From Cytobacillus solani (lineage in GTDB: Bacteria; Bacillota; Bacilli; Bacillales; Cytobacillaceae): DNA of 64,000 nt. The position numbers and the translations under genes are program-made. The notes under the pieces were generated by a model. It worked only from the letters and a program-made list of their open reading frames with translations. It was not told where the DNA came from and ran no database searches. Position 1 is the first letter of the stretch, and every line of letters starts with the position of its first letter. The DNA lies in NCBI RefSeq assembly GCF_001420595.1, contig NZ_LJIX01000006.1, forward strand, positions 3,209,058 through 3,273,057, written 5' to 3'. Of this stretch, positions 9,918 to 19,512 are shown piece after piece.

Positions 9918-10364
9918 TTAATTGATCCATTCATTCATTAGTTTAGCATATTCTACAAGTTCTTCCTCTTTAAAGAAAAGACCAATTTCTCGTTCAGCAC
10001 TTGCAGGTGAGTCGGATCCGTGAATGATGTTCTTACCAACTGTAACTCCGAAGTCACCGCGGATTGTACCTGGTGCTGCATCTTTAGGATTAGTAGACCC
10101 CATCATTTGACGAGCTGTAGCGATGACATTTTCACCTTCCCAAACCATTGCAAATACAGGTCCAGAAGTAATAAAGTCAACTAATTCTCCAAAGAATGGG
10201 CGCTCTTTATGTTCTCCGTAATGCTCCTCTGCAAGCGCTTGCGGAATGCTCATAAGCTTACCGCCTACAAGTTGAAACCCTTTCTTTTCGAAACGAGAGA
10301 CAATCTCTCCAATTAAATTACGTTGAACACCATCAGGCTTTACCATTAAAAATGTTTTTTCCAT
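9918..10364 (-). CDS. ndk: Nucleoside diphosphate kinase
   Basis: Transfers the gamma phosphate of ATP to NDPs through a phospho-histidine. 148 residues, the family length. It has [20 protein letters not shown] at the start and the active-site [15 protein letters not shown] segment (His near 115). ATG at 10364 follows AGGAGTGG; the upstream three-residue extension is rejected. Confidence 0.96.
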   Translation of the reverse strand: MEKTFLMVKPDGVQRNLIGEIVSRFEKKGFQLVGGKLMSIPQALAEEHYGEHKERPFFGELVDFITSGPVFAMVWEGENVIATARQMMGSTNPKDAAPGTIRGDFGVTVGKNIIHGSDSPASAEREIGLFFKEEELVEYAKLMNEWIN

Positions 10365-10469
10365 GATTTCCACTCCTAAAACATATGTATAGTGAATTAC
10401 CTAAGAAGACAACCCATGAAAATAGTAACATTTTTTTGATAATTTAGCAATATATTCGGAAAACAGCGT

Positions 10470-11432
10470 TTAAAACTTCCGTTTACCAATCATATTAGCA
10501 ATATCTCTTAGTGTTTTTTTAGCTCGATTATGTGGAAGCTCATTTAAGATTTCAAGCGCTTTATTTAAGTAATTGTCACTTACCTTCAAAGACTTTTCAA
10601 TTGCACCGGAATTCTTAATCAAAGAAATCATTTGTTCAATTTCCTCACGCTTTGTCGCCACATTTACTTTAATTATTTTTTCGCGGATTTCCTCATTTTT
10701 CATCGCAAATAAAACGGGAAGTGTAATGTTTCCTTGGTGGAGATCATCACCTGCTGGCTTTCCTAGCTGTTTCTCTGTACCAGTGAAATCAAGCACATCA
10801 TCAATAATTTGATAAGACATTCCAACATAATAGCCAAATTGGTAAAGCTTTTTATGCACCTCATCTTCAACATCAGCTGCAATCGCACCTAGCTGACAGC
10901 TAACAGCAATTAAAATCGCCGTTTTTCTTTTTATTCGCCGAAAATAATTACGTACATTCTGATCAAAATTATATTTATCTTTAATTTGCTCAATTTCACC
11001 AATACATAGCTCAACTAAGGTATCCGCTAAAATTTGATGAGCAAATGGCTTTTCAATCTTAGTCATTAATTCAAGCGCGCGTGCAAATATATAATCCCCT
11101 GTATACATCGCAATGCGATTATCCCATTTAGCCTTTATCGTAGGTTTGCCCCTTCTTAGTTCAGCATCATCAATGACATCATCATGAACAAGTGAGGCCA
11201 TATGAATTAGTTCGAGCGATACAGCAACATTTTTTATTCTACTGATATCATAATTTCCAAACTTTCCAGCTAGCAAAACAAAAACTGGGCGGATTCGTTT
11301 TCCCCCGGCTTTTAATAAATGCAAGGATGCTTGATGCAATAAAGGAGACTCTGCTTGGACTGTCTCCTCGAGTGCTTCTTCAATAATCGTTAAATCTGAA
11401 TTCAAAAATGAATACATCATTTTCAACTTCAT
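10470..11432 (-). CDS. hepT: Heptaprenyl diphosphate synthase component II
   Basis: Catalytic subunit that elongates farnesyl diphosphate to heptaprenyl diphosphate for menaquinone-7. 320 residues, with the GGKRIRP substrate segment near 43-49, the first Asp-rich motif DDVIDD at 84-89 and the second QIIDDVLDF. The ATG at 11432 (MKLKMMYSFL) follows GGTGAG and gives the length of B. subtilis HepT; the longer open frame is ignored. It works with the short hepS subunit encoded upstream. Confidence 0.94.
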   Translation of the reverse strand: MKLKMMYSFLNSDLTIIEEALEETVQAESPLLHQASLHLLKAGGKRIRPVFVLLAGKFGNYDISRIKNVAVSLELIHMASLVHDDVIDDAELRRGKPTIKAKWDNRIAMYTGDYIFARALELMTKIEKPFAHQILADTLVELCIGEIEQIKDKYNFDQNVRNYFRRIKRKTAILIAVSCQLGAIAADVEDEVHKKLYQFGYYVGMSYQIIDDVLDFTGTEKQLGKPAGDDLHQGNITLPVLFAMKNEEIREKIIKVNVATKREEIEQMISLIKNSGAIEKSLKVSDNYLNKALEILNELPHNRAKKTLRDIANMIGKRKF

Positions 11433-11528
11433 ATCTATACTCACCCAGCTTATATCCTGTCTGCTGCTTCCATACATCATGTTATTATATGCACAAACAT
11501 TCCTATGAAAAAGCATTCAGAAAAAATA

Positions 11529-12236
11529 TTATTTTTCTTTTTTCCCTATATGAACAGCTGCTACTCCTCCGGTATATGGTTTGTAGCTAACCTGATCAAA
11601 ACCAGCATTTTCGAACATGCGGGCAAGCTCCTTCATTCCTGGGAAGTCTCGTGCAGATTCTTGTAGCCATGAATATTCTTTATAGCTTTTCGCAAATATC
11701 TTACCAAACATCGGCATAATAAAGCGGAAATAGAAGTAATAAGCTTGTTTATAGCCAATCATCGTTGGCTGAGATGTTTCAAGACAAACAGCCAATCCTC
11801 CTGGCTTTACAACTCGATGCATTTCTTTTAATACTTGTAAATAATCCGGTACATTTCGCAAACCAAATCCGATTGTTACAAAATCAAAAGTATTATCAGG
11901 AAAAGGGAGTTCCATCGCATTTCCATGCACTAGCTGGACTTGTTTAAGATTCATTTCTTTTACTTTTTGTTCCCCGATTTTCAGCATATTTTTACTGAAA
12001 TCTAATCCGATCACTTCGCCTTTTTGACCGACTGCCTCAGCTAATGCAATTGTCCAATCAGCTGTTCCACAGCACACATCAAGAGCCTTCGCACCCTTTT
12101 GGACGTTCATTTTCTTCATTGTATCTTTACGCCATCTTAAATGCTGCTGAAAGCTGATGACGGAATTCATTTTGTCATAATTCCCATAAATCTTTTCGAA
12201 TACATGATGGACACGTTCTTCTTTAGATTGCTGCAT
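11529..12236 (-). CDS. menG: Demethylmenaquinone methyltransferase
   Basis: SAM-dependent last step of menaquinone synthesis (menH in older B. subtilis maps, ubiE homologue). 235 residues, motif [10 protein letters not shown] near 53, post-motif GLDFSKNML and the FGLRNVPD signature near 126. It starts 5 bp after the hepS stop and lies between the two subunits of heptaprenyl diphosphate synthase, so side chain and ring modification are encoded together. Confidence 0.95.
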   Translation of the reverse strand: MQQSKEERVHHVFEKIYGNYDKMNSVISFQQHLRWRKDTMKKMNVQKGAKALDVCCGTADWTIALAEAVGQKGEVIGLDFSKNMLKIGEQKVKEMNLKQVQLVHGNAMELPFPDNTFDFVTIGFGLRNVPDYLQVLKEMHRVVKPGGLAVCLETSQPTMIGYKQAYYFYFRFIMPMFGKIFAKSYKEYSWLQESARDFPGMKELARMFENAGFDQVSYKPYTGGVAAVHIGKKEK

Positions 12237-12241
12237 ACTGC

Positions 12242-13054
12242 TTACCCTTCTTCCACTAATGTATTTGCATAGGATTCATTCTTACTAAGTACCGACTGAA
12301 TTTTCTTAACTAATAATTCATCCATTATTGGGAACTTCCTGAATTGCTTTTGAATGAGATTTTTTGAGCAGTCAATATAATGATCACAAATAGCGAGCAA
12401 ATCCTTGTCTTGATCATTCGTATCATGACATGTTTCATTTTTGCCAACTATATTCTTGATTGCTTCAAAAACAATTGACTTTCTTCCTTGTAGGAATAAT
12501 TCTCTCTCAGCGTTTAGCCTTTTGACGAATAAAAGATTAGCTGAAAAATCATTCCATTCCGTGTCATCCAAATAAGAAGCGACCTTTACAAATAAAGAAG
12601 ACTCAATCTTTTTTATATCATTCATTAACTCATCAAAAGTATTAGCTGATTTTTGGTAGAGGGAAATTTTATGTTCATTTACCTCTTTTATCCCTTCAGC
12701 TAATGAACGAATCATTTCAATATCATCAATACCGGCAAGAATTTTATAATATAATCCGCTATAATATACACCAGCTAGTACGGTAAGCTGCCTAGACTTT
12801 AGTTCCTCAGAATCTAGTCTGTGATTCGATACAAGCTCATGAGTATCAAGGGCAATTTGAATAAGCATGATTGTTATGCAATATTTTTTCGCGATTAATT
12901 CCGGTACACTTCCTTTATTAAGAAGTGAAAGAAGGAGCAAAAGCTTGTCTTCATCGATTATTGGCGGTTCAATATGCTTAAGTAAATAAGGGTGCTTAAT
13001 CTTTTCATTGATTTGCTCTTTCACATCTGCTAATTTAACCATCAAGTTTTGCAT
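12242..13054 (-). CDS. hepS: Heptaprenyl diphosphate synthase component I
   Basis: Small non-catalytic partner of HepT that sets product chain length. 270 residues, mostly helical, with no Asp-rich prenyltransferase motifs. The segment around [15 protein letters not shown] matches the HepS family. ATG at 13054 follows AAGGGTG. First gene of hepS-menG-hepT, as in B. subtilis, where it follows mtrB. Confidence 0.9.
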   Translation of the reverse strand: MQNLMVKLADVKEQINEKIKHPYLLKHIEPPIIDEDKLLLLLSLLNKGSVPELIAKKYCITIMLIQIALDTHELVSNHRLDSEELKSRQLTVLAGVYYSGLYYKILAGIDDIEMIRSLAEGIKEVNEHKISLYQKSANTFDELMNDIKKIESSLFVKVASYLDDTEWNDFSANLLFVKRLNAERELFLQGRKSIVFEAIKNIVGKNETCHDTNDQDKDLLAICDHYIDCSKNLIQKQFRKFPIMDELLVKKIQSVLSKNESYANTLVEEG

Positions 13055-13120
13055 ACAATCACCCTTGTTTTCCCTGAGTTTTCTTCTTCATTTCAATAAG
13101 ATCTCTATTTATATTTAAGG

Positions 13121-13147
13121 AAAATAGACCCTTTACTAGTCTATTTT
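13121..13147. terminator. Probable terminator between mtrB and hepS
   Basis: AAAATAGAC and GTCTATTTTT form a 9-bp stem. The T tract is better on the plus strand, so strength for the minus-strand mtrB transcript is doubtful. Confidence 0.45.
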
Positions 13148-13256
13148 TACGTATACATAAGGCAGAGACCATTATATCATATATTACAAATCAATGTCAG
13201 GGAATTTTCGAAGAAACCGCGGCTTTGTGAACGTTAATTTACATTTAGTATGAATT

Positions 13257-13493
13257 TTATTTTTTTGATTCGCTTTCAACTTCTCCATAGGCAGTCATTA
13301 TGACGGCATTTCCTCTAATTTTTATTGCAGACGTATGTTCAGTAAATTGAGCAATCATTACTTCTCCATGATCTAGTTTCTCAGAATGATGAAATCTAGT
13401 ATCTGACCCTCTTGTCAACCCAATTACATTTACACCGTCTTCTTTTGCTTTAATAATGACATATTCATTTCCTACTTGAATTCTATTCTCCAT
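13257..13493 (-). CDS. mtrB: Trp RNA-binding attenuation protein (TRAP)
   Basis: Ring-forming regulator that, with bound tryptophan, binds GAG/UAG repeats in trp leader RNA and blocks antitermination or translation. 78 residues; the core [18 protein letters not shown] and the [26 protein letters not shown] part are nearly those of B. subtilis MtrB, including the tryptophan-pocket and RNA-contact Lys/Arg residues. ATG at 13493 follows AAAGGGTG. The frame stays open upstream for 61 more codons, which is odd (see the next entry). No trp operon is in the window. Confidence 0.95.
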   Translation of the reverse strand: MENRIQVGNEYVIIKAKEDGVNVIGLTRGSDTRFHHSEKLDHGEVMIAQFTEHTSAIKIRGNAVIMTAYGEVESESKK

Positions 13494-13753
13494 ATAAACA
13501 CCCTTTTGCCTATAGTGATTTGATCTTAGAATTTGGCTGTGCTGAATGTTGCAGTTGATTTTCGCTGGAAGCACACGCTTATCGCAGAATGGACAGTAAG
13601 CCTTATCGAAGAACAAGCTCATGTGGCGACTTACCTGTCCTACTCCTGCAGAATAAGCATCTTTGAATACTAACACCGCATCTAGTCAATACGACAGCAT
13701 TTCCGAGGATTCTCGTACGTTCTGCGGCAATCAACATTCACCTTTAACACAGT
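13494..13753 (-). other. Unexplained spacer between folE and mtrB
   Basis: In B. subtilis mtrA(folE) and mtrB are almost adjacent; here about 260 bp intervene. On the minus strand one frame, open into mtrB, contains [14 protein letters not shown], a CxxC pair. Another frame begins at an ATG after AAAGGTG (near 13734), runs about 44 codons and has CLFC. Neither has a good ribosome site plus recognised family. It could be a decayed gene, a small zinc-binding ORF with a frameshift, or a leader. No repeat of types A-C is recognisable here. Confidence 0.4.
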
Positions 13754-14320
13754 TTAGAATTTAATCAATGAAAGCACTTCAGCACGTGCTCTTTCATCAT
13801 CAGCAAATACGCCTCTTGCTGCAGTAGTCACTGTTTGTGAACCAGGCTTCTTCACACCGCGCATGGTCATACACATATGCTCTGCTTCTACAACGACCAT
13901 AACTCCATGTGGATCAAGCTTCTCTAAGATTGACTCCGCAATGGTTGATGTTATTCTTTCTTGCAGCTGCGGCCTTTTCGCAACTGCGTCCACTGCTCTT
14001 GCCAGCTTACTTAATCCTGTTACCTTTCCGTTCCTTGGAATATAAGCAACATGAGCTTTGCCGTAAAACGGGACAAGATGATGTTCACACATAGAGTAAA
14101 AAGGTATATCTTTTACTAGTACAACTTCTTCATGGTCCTCGCCAAATACCGTTTCAAAATATTCCTTTGGATCTTGATTCAATCCTTGGAATACTTCCTC
14201 ATACATTTTTGCCACTCTTTTCGGTGTATCGAGCAGACCCTCACGATTAGGATCCTCTCCGATTGCTTCTAATATTAAACGTACCGCATCCTCAATCTGC
14301 GCACGATTTACCTCTGCCAT
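13754..14320 (-). CDS. folE: GTP cyclohydrolase I
   Basis: First step of folate synthesis, GTP to dihydroneopterin triphosphate (mtrA in B. subtilis). 188 residues, with the zinc-ligand segments [10 protein letters not shown] and [10 protein letters not shown] and the catalytic stretch [21 protein letters not shown]. The second of two adjacent ATGs (14320) has the better spacing from GAGGAGG. Classical partner of mtrB in the mtrAB operon. Confidence 0.95.
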   Translation of the reverse strand: MAEVNRAQIEDAVRLILEAIGEDPNREGLLDTPKRVAKMYEEVFQGLNQDPKEYFETVFGEDHEEVVLVKDIPFYSMCEHHLVPFYGKAHVAYIPRNGKVTGLSKLARAVDAVAKRPQLQERITSTIAESILEKLDPHGVMVVVEAEHMCMTMRGVKKPGSQTVTTAARGVFADDERARAEVLSLIKF

Positions 14321-14400
14321 CATACATCCTCCTCAAGTTCACAACTATCTAAATCTAACGTAATATGTCCATATTAGCACAATCATTTCGTTACTAGCAA

Positions 14401-14421
14401 AAAAGAAAAGCGGAAGCTGGC
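14401..14421 (+). repeat. Isolated end fragment of the interspersed repeat
   Basis: AAAAGAAAAGCGGAAGCTGG matches the conserved left end of the interspersed repeats, but no core or right end follows. It is probably a remnant or solo end. Confidence 0.4.
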
Positions 14422-14508
14422 CATACAGATAATCTTTGTAAAAAAGCAATAAAATCCATTGATCCTTTTGTAAAATTTCTAGTATGTATATTTTGTTTTT
14501 TTTAAAAG

Positions 14509-14537
14509 AAAAAACCGCGAGAGAGTCGCGGTTTTTA
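14509..14537 (-). terminator. Intrinsic terminator after hbs
   Basis: AAAACCGCGA-gagag-TCGCGGTTTT forms a strong hairpin; on the minus strand it continues into further Ts, downstream of the hbs stop. Confidence 0.85.
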
Positions 14538-14569
14538 GCTCAAGCAAAAGCTTTTAGCACAATATGTAC

Positions 14570-14842
14570 TTATTTAACTGCATCTTTCAATGCTTTACCT
14601 GGTTTGAAAGCAGGTACTTTGCTTGCAGCGATTTCAATTTCTTCACCTGTTTGAGGGTTGCGTCCTTTACGAGCAGCACGCTCACGTACCTCAAAGTTTC
14701 CGAAACCAATTAGTTGAACTTTATCACCATTTTTTAAAGCATCTAAGATTGCATCAAAAACAGCATCAACTGCTTTAGTAGCGTCTTTCTTAGAAAGCTC
14801 ACTGCTTTCAGCAACTGCATTAATTAGTTCTGTCTTATTCAT
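14570..14842 (-). CDS. hbs: DNA-binding protein HU
   Basis: Abundant dimeric nucleoid protein that bends DNA. 90 residues with the HU signature [21 protein letters not shown] in the DNA-binding arm. ATG at 14842 follows GGAGGTGAAAG; the open frame upstream runs into a repeat element and is not coding. It lies between folE and spoIVA, as in B. subtilis. Confidence 0.96.
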   Translation of the reverse strand: MNKTELINAVAESSELSKKDATKAVDAVFDAILDALKNGDKVQLIGFGNFEVRERAARKGRNPQTGEEIEIAASKVPAFKPGKALKDAVK

Positions 14843-14865
14843 GCCTTTCACCTCCTCCCAAAAAA

Positions 14866-14988
14866 CGAAATGCGGAAGCGCCATGATCAGGGGCGACAAG
14901 CATAAGACGAGCCGGCAGAAAGGTTGTACTTTAACCTTCTTGACGGATTGGCTTATGACCTCGAGCCCCTAGGCGCTGAAGCTAGACA
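14866..14988 (+). repeat. Interspersed hairpin repeat, type B
   Basis: Begins ATGCGGAAGCGCC and ends GGCGCTGAAGCTAGACA. The core is a long imperfect palindrome: GGGGC pairs with GCCCC, GCATAAG with CTTATG, and AAAGGTT with AACCTT around a short loop. It lies 24 bp upstream of the hbs start codon, so the hbs promoter must lie beyond it or the element must be transcribed in the hbs leader. Confidence 0.75.
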
Positions 14989-15310
14989 CCTGTCTAACTC
15001 GTAAAAGTAGAATCTTCTTAAGTCATAATAGTATTCTTACTTACATTTGTAAACAAATTTACTGATTTCTAAACGTTTTCATGTATTTTTGTTTAACATG
15101 CCCAATAATAAATCATATTTGAAAAAATATCAATTCATTTGTATTAAAAATCCTTTAATACTAAGGGTTAAAGCACTTTTCGTGTAATTCAGTTTAAAGA
15201 TTATCACAATCATTTGCGGTTATCAAGAATATTTCATATTTAAATGGGAAGTTTTCATATATTTTGACGAAAATATTTGATTATCCCTCTTTTATTAGGG
15301 AATAAAACAA
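14989..15310. other. AT-rich region between spoIVA and hbs
   Basis: Very AT-rich, with no open frame that has a ribosome site. It should contain the hbs promoter or promoters on the minus strand, but I could not choose one with confidence. Confidence 0.5.
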
Positions 15311-15311
15311 G

Positions 15312-15334
15312 AAAAAGACCCCCAATGGAGTCCT
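15312..15334 (-). terminator. Intrinsic terminator after spoIVA
   Basis: GGACTCC-attg-GGGGTC followed by TTTTT on the minus strand, a few bases after the spoIVA stop. The stem includes one G-T pair. Confidence 0.65.
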
Positions 15335-15338
15335 TTAA

Positions 15339-16817
15339 TTATAAAATTATTGCAATTAATCCGCCTGAACCTTCATTTATTATTCTTTCAAGCGTTTCTT
15401 TTAGTTTATATCGGGCATTTTCCGGCATCATCGCTAACTTCGCTTGGATTCCCTCTCTCACAATAGAACTTAAGCTGCGTCCAAAAATATCTGAATTCCA
15501 AATAGATAACGGATCATCCTCAAAATCCTGCATTAAGTAGCGGACTAGCTCCTCACTCTGTTTTTCTGTTCCAATAATTGGCGAAAATTCCGATTCAACA
15601 TCGACTTTAATCATATGAATGGAAGGGGCAACTGCTTTTAATCTAACACCAAATCTCGAGCCATGGCGGGTGATTTCCGGTTCATCTAAGCTCATATCAG
15701 AAAGTGATGGTGCCGCAATCCCATAACCTGTTTGTTTTACCATTTTCAAAGCATCTGAGATTTGATCATACTCTGTTTTAGCATGTGCAAAATCCTGCAT
15801 AAGCTCAAGTAAATGATCTTTCCCTCTTATTTCTACCCCGACAATTTCTTTTAATACTTCATCATAAAGGTCATCTGGAGCAAACAAATCAATTTCGGCT
15901 ACTCCCTGACCCATTTCTATTCCTGCTAAGCCGGCACGATCAATAAACTCAAAATCACTAAATTGATGGACCACTCGATCGACATCTCTTAGTCGCTTAA
16001 TATCTTTAACTGTTTCTTTTACGGCGTCTTGATAGCTTTCTCTTAACCAGTGGTTTTCATGTAAAACCATGACCCAGCTTGGCAAATTCACATTCACCTC
16101 AAGCACAGGGAATTCATATAATGCTTCACGCATGACGTTTAATACATCCGATTCCCTCATTCCTTCTACACTCATGGCCAGTACTGGGATATCATACTTT
16201 TCAGCTAATTCATTCCTAAGCGCTTCCGTATTAGGGTGGTGCGGTTGAACACTATTGATGACCATTATAAATGGCTTTCCAACTTCTTTTAGTTCATCAA
16301 TCACTCTTCCTTCAGCTTCAAGGTAGTTGCTACGCGGGATTTCGCCAATTGTACCATCCGTAGTAATAACAACCCCAATCGTTGAATGCTCCTGAATCAC
16401 TTTCCTTGTACCAATCTCTGCTGCCTCATGGAAAGGAATTGGTTCTTCATACCATGGAGTATTGATCATTCTTGGACCATTTTCATCCTCATAACCCTTT
16501 GCCCCAGGTACCGTGTAGCCGACACAATCGACCAAGCGGATGTTTACATCTAAACCTTCATCAACGTGAACAGTAGCTGCCTGGTTTGGTACAAATTTCG
16601 GTTCAGTTGTCATGATTGTTTTACCGGCCGCACTTTGAGGGAGTTCATCCTGGGTGCGAGCGCGGTCAGCTTCATTGCTCATATTCGGCAATACAACAAG
16701 CTCCATAAATTTTTTTATAAAAGTTGATTTGCCTGTACGTACAGCTCCAACTACACCGAAATAGATATCACCGCCAGTTCTTTCGGCAATATCTTTGAAA
16801 ATATCTACCTTTTCCAA
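15339..16817 (-). CDS. spoIVA: Stage IV sporulation protein A, coat-basement ATPase
   Basis: Polymerises on the forespore surface by ATP hydrolysis and anchors the spore coat; also needed for cortex. 492 residues, the family length. Walker A GAVRTGKST lies at 24-32, and the sensor-like DGTIGEIPR segment near 155. The C terminus GGLIAIIL matches the SpoVM/membrane-docking end of the family. A TTG at 16817 after AGGAGGGG is the start. Expected to be made in the mother cell under SigmaE; an unambiguous promoter was not resolved. Confidence 0.96.
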   Translation of the reverse strand: MEKVDIFKDIAERTGGDIYFGVVGAVRTGKSTFIKKFMELVVLPNMSNEADRARTQDELPQSAAGKTIMTTEPKFVPNQAATVHVDEGLDVNIRLVDCVGYTVPGAKGYEDENGPRMINTPWYEEPIPFHEAAEIGTRKVIQEHSTIGVVITTDGTIGEIPRSNYLEAEGRVIDELKEVGKPFIMVINSVQPHHPNTEALRNELAEKYDIPVLAMSVEGMRESDVLNVMREALYEFPVLEVNVNLPSWVMVLHENHWLRESYQDAVKETVKDIKRLRDVDRVVHQFSDFEFIDRAGLAGIEMGQGVAEIDLFAPDDLYDEVLKEIVGVEIRGKDHLLELMQDFAHAKTEYDQISDALKMVKQTGYGIAAPSLSDMSLDEPEITRHGSRFGVRLKAVAPSIHMIKVDVESEFSPIIGTEKQSEELVRYLMQDFEDDPLSIWNSDIFGRSLSSIVREGIQAKLAMMPENARYKLKETLERIINEGSGGLIAIIL

Positions 16818-16997
16818 GTGATCCCCTCCTAAAATCTGTGGGATAAAATTATCCTATCAATTACGTTTGGACATTATATGTTTATGATGTTGTCCTACTC
16901 CGTTATGACAGTTTTTTTTAAATCACCCCGTTTTGAAAGTAAAACTTAAACACTTTATTTCCAATTCATTACTGTTAAGGTCATAATCAAAACGAAG

Positions 16998-17039
16998 AAA
17001 AAACCCTTCTCCTACAATATATTTTGCAGAAGAAGGGTT
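16998..17039 (-). terminator. Intrinsic terminator after yphF
   Basis: AACCCTTCT and AGAAGGGTTTTTT pair around a loop of about 20 bases, on the minus strand just after the yphF stop. Confidence 0.75.
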
Positions 17040-17043
17040 ATGA

Positions 17044-17757
17044 CTATTTCGCCAAAAAGATTGGCTGTTTCGTATTCTCATCAATTGTATATGGCAAAGA
17101 ATAAGCAGGCACAAATGCTGAGTCTTCAACAAGTATCCCTCTGATATCTTCACCCGGCTGATAATTCATTTTTTTCGTTTTTACTGCTTCAAAAAGATCA
17201 CTTGTATAATCCACATAAACCTCCCCATCTCCTGTTACAACAAATGGCAAAGGAAGTCCCGTGTATGGACTTTTAGCTGTTGGATCTTCTTTATAGCCTA
17301 ATTTGCTAAAATCCAATGAAAAAACATGGTCAGCAATTTGTTCTTTATATGGTGGATACCCTTGAGTTTTTATCCGCAGTTTAATATCGCGAATGGTTTC
17401 AGCCATTCTTAAATCAAATATTTTAACTGTTGGGTTCGTTTCTACATCAACAAGTACATATTGAAAAATGCCCCCGGATTCAAATGCATTTCCGGGCGGT
17501 TCCGCCATATACTTTGGTACGACCATTTTAAAATCAATCGGATACTTTTGATAGATAGGAGTCGTTTGATCCCTCGTTTTAATTGGAAGAAGTCCTCCAG
17601 TATCCTCTTTATATTTATTTATTACTGATTGAACAGCTTGAATCTGGTCCTCATAAGGGATTTGATTTTCTGCAAGTCTTTCTTCAGGATACATGCATCC
17701 CGATAATACTGAAATAACTAATAGAAGCAAAGAAAGAAGCCGTATTTCCTTTTTCAA
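17044..17757 (-). CDS. yphF: YphF-like lipoprotein
   Basis: About 237 residues. A signal peptide with lipobox VLSGC puts the lipidated Cys at 21, so the protein is anchored on the outer face of the membrane. No catalytic motif recognised. Position between spoIVA and yphE matches B. subtilis yphF, whose function is unknown. A TTG at 17757 is preferred, 9 bases after AAAGGA; the TTG three codons earlier overlaps the ribosome site. Confidence 0.8.
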   Translation of the reverse strand: MKKEIRLLSLLLLVISVLSGCMYPEERLAENQIPYEDQIQAVQSVINKYKEDTGGLLPIKTRDQTTPIYQKYPIDFKMVVPKYMAEPPGNAFESGGIFQYVLVDVETNPTVKIFDLRMAETIRDIKLRIKTQGYPPYKEQIADHVFSLDFSKLGYKEDPTAKSPYTGLPLPFVVTGDGEVYVDYTSDLFEAVKTKKMNYQPGEDIRGILVEDSAFVPAYSLPYTIDENTKQPIFLAK

Positions 17758-17823
17758 CCGAATCAATCCTTTTTGGCTATGTATTTATTGTACTTTCATA
17801 AAACGGCCGCTACATTTCCTCTT

Positions 17824-18024
17824 CTACTCAGGGGTGGGACCGCTAAAGACAACAAGAAATATGATAATTCCTGATACAATCATTAAAATATAGGCAACTA
17901 GAGCGGTTACAAACTTAAAAACCCCGCCTAATTTAAAACGACTAAAATATATCAGTAATATGGCCAAAAACATAAACCCCATAGACGCAAGTGATATCCA
18001 CATTTTCATTAATGATGGTGACAT
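17824..18024 (-). CDS. yphE: YphE-like small membrane protein (DUF2768)
   Basis: 66 residues with two hydrophobic segments (about 7-27 and 37-60), a hairpin membrane protein. ATG after AAGGAGTTG. Matches the DUF2768 family and location of B. subtilis yphE; function unknown. Confidence 0.8.
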   Translation of the reverse strand: MSPSLMKMWISLASMGFMFLAILLIYFSRFKLGGVFKFVTALVAYILMIVSGIIIFLVVFSGPTPE

Positions 18025-18216
18025 GATTTCAACTCCTTTTTCCGAGAAGTATTATATCATATCACCAAGACGATTGGCACATAAAGTGAAACTTCAATTA
18101 GTAAGGAACTCCTTCTTCCCCTACTTAAAAATTTCTATTCCCTTAACTTCTTGAAGTGGGGTCTTACAGCCAGTTTAGCTGCACAAACCGATGTTTCTAC
18201 CCTTAAACACTCTTAA
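18025..18216. other. Non-coding stretch between yphE and the gpsA terminator
   Basis: No gene, known RNA or repeat recognised. It should hold the minus-strand yphE promoter. Confidence 0.4.
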
Positions 18217-18260
18217 CGAAAAAAAAGCTAAGTTAAAGAGGGGCAATTCTTTAACTTAGC
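18217..18260 (-). terminator. Strong terminator downstream of gpsA
   Basis: A 13-bp perfect stem, GCTAAGTTAAAGA with TCTTTAACTTAGC, is followed on the minus strand by eight Ts. It lies about 130 bp after the gpsA stop. Confidence 0.85.
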
Positions 18261-18389
18261 CTGTGACTAAATAACCCTAATACCCTGTTCAATTCACCAG
18301 TTTGCTTCGTTGCATTGTATGCAAATAGTTTCTCTCGCGTATCCTCGAATGCCTATATTTCAAATATTTATTTGCATCGATACTCATTT

Positions 18390-19430
18390 TTATATATCGA
18401 GAACGTTTGTGAGGTCCTCCATTTCATCTTTTTTTCCACGAGCCATCAAGCGGTCAACTGCATCTTTTGCATTTATATTATTAAATAAGACGTCATAAAG
18501 AGCATCTGCTATCGGCATGTTGACTTCATATTTCTCTGCGAGCTGCTTAGCAGCCTTTGTCGTTCTTACCCCTTCAACGACCATTCCCATATTGTCCAAA
18601 ACCTCTTGAAGATTTTGGCCTTTCCCAAGCAAATGACCCGCTCTCCAATTTCGGGAATGGACACTCGTGCATGTCACAATTAAGTCGCCTATTCCTGTTA
18701 ACCCAGAAAAGGTTAACGGGCTTGCACCCATTTTCATTCCTAAGCGGGCAATTTCAGCTAAACCACGTGTAATCAATGCAGCCTTGGCATTATCTCCATA
18801 ACCTAAGCCATCCGTAATTCCTGCAGCCAGAGCAATAATATTTTTAAGTGCTCCGCCAATTTCAACACCAACAATATCCGGATTTGTATATACCCGGAAA
18901 TTATTATTAATAAATAAATCTTGAACTTGATCCGCAGCTGCCATATTTTTAGAGGAGACAGTGACTGTTGTCGGATGCCTTAAGCTAACCTCTTCCGCAT
19001 GACTTGGTCCTGAAAGCACAACTACGCTTGCTAAAAGGCTTGCTGGCATTTCTTCTTCAATCATTTCAGATATGCGCAGCAGCGTATCTGGTTCAATCCC
19101 TTTACTTACGTGGACAACAGTCAAAGGTTCTTTTCTAATGGCGCGAATTTTGCCGATCACTTCCCTAATCGCTTTCGTAGGGACCGCAAGAATAATTGTA
19201 TTTACTCCAAATAAGGCTTCCTCTAATGATGCAAAGCCGGTAATTCCATCTGGCAGCAGGATATCTGGCAAATATTTTTTATTAATATGGTGTTCATTTA
19301 TTTCTTTAATTTGTTCAGGGTTATGTCCCCAGAGCTTTACTTCATGATTATTATCAGCTAACACCATTGCTAAAGCAGTTCCCCAACTGCCAGCTCCGAT
19401 GACAGCAATGCTTTCCCTTTTCCGCTCCAT
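18390..19430 (-). CDS. gpsA: Glycerol-3-phosphate dehydrogenase [NAD(P)+]
   Basis: Reduces dihydroxyacetone phosphate to sn-glycerol 3-phosphate for phospholipid synthesis. 346 residues with the Rossmann motif [10 protein letters not shown] near 13, the [18 protein letters not shown] segment with the catalytic Lys, and the [12 protein letters not shown] motif. ATG after AAAGGTAGTG. A short gap filled almost entirely by repeats separates it from der. Confidence 0.96.
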   Translation of the reverse strand: MERKRESIAVIGAGSWGTALAMVLADNNHEVKLWGHNPEQIKEINEHHINKKYLPDILLPDGITGFASLEEALFGVNTIILAVPTKAIREVIGKIRAIRKEPLTVVHVSKGIEPDTLLRISEMIEEEMPASLLASVVVLSGPSHAEEVSLRHPTTVTVSSKNMAAADQVQDLFINNNFRVYTNPDIVGVEIGGALKNIIALAAGITDGLGYGDNAKAALITRGLAEIARLGMKMGASPLTFSGLTGIGDLIVTCTSVHSRNWRAGHLLGKGQNLQEVLDNMGMVVEGVRTTKAAKQLAEKYEVNMPIADALYDVLFNNINAKDAVDRLMARGKKDEMEDLTNVLDI

Positions 19431-19454
19431 AAGATCACTACCTTTAAATGATAT

Positions 19455-19510
19455 TGTCTATCTTGCATGGCTAGGGGCTTAATGCCCCTGGGCAAGCCGC
19501 TTCGCTTTTC
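19455..19510 (-). repeat. Miniature (core-deleted) type B repeat
   Basis: Has both ends of a type B element (TGTCTA at 19455 and GGGCAAGCCGCTTCGCTTTTC to 19510), but the core is reduced to GGGGC-TTAAT-GCCCC. It lies two bases before a full-length copy, giving a tandem pair. Confidence 0.65.
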
Positions 19511-19512
19511 TT

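Noticed and set aside
16923-17153. Minus-strand 76-codon frame overlapping the yphF 3' end
   Set aside because: It is a different frame of yphF continuing through its terminator, without a ribosome site.
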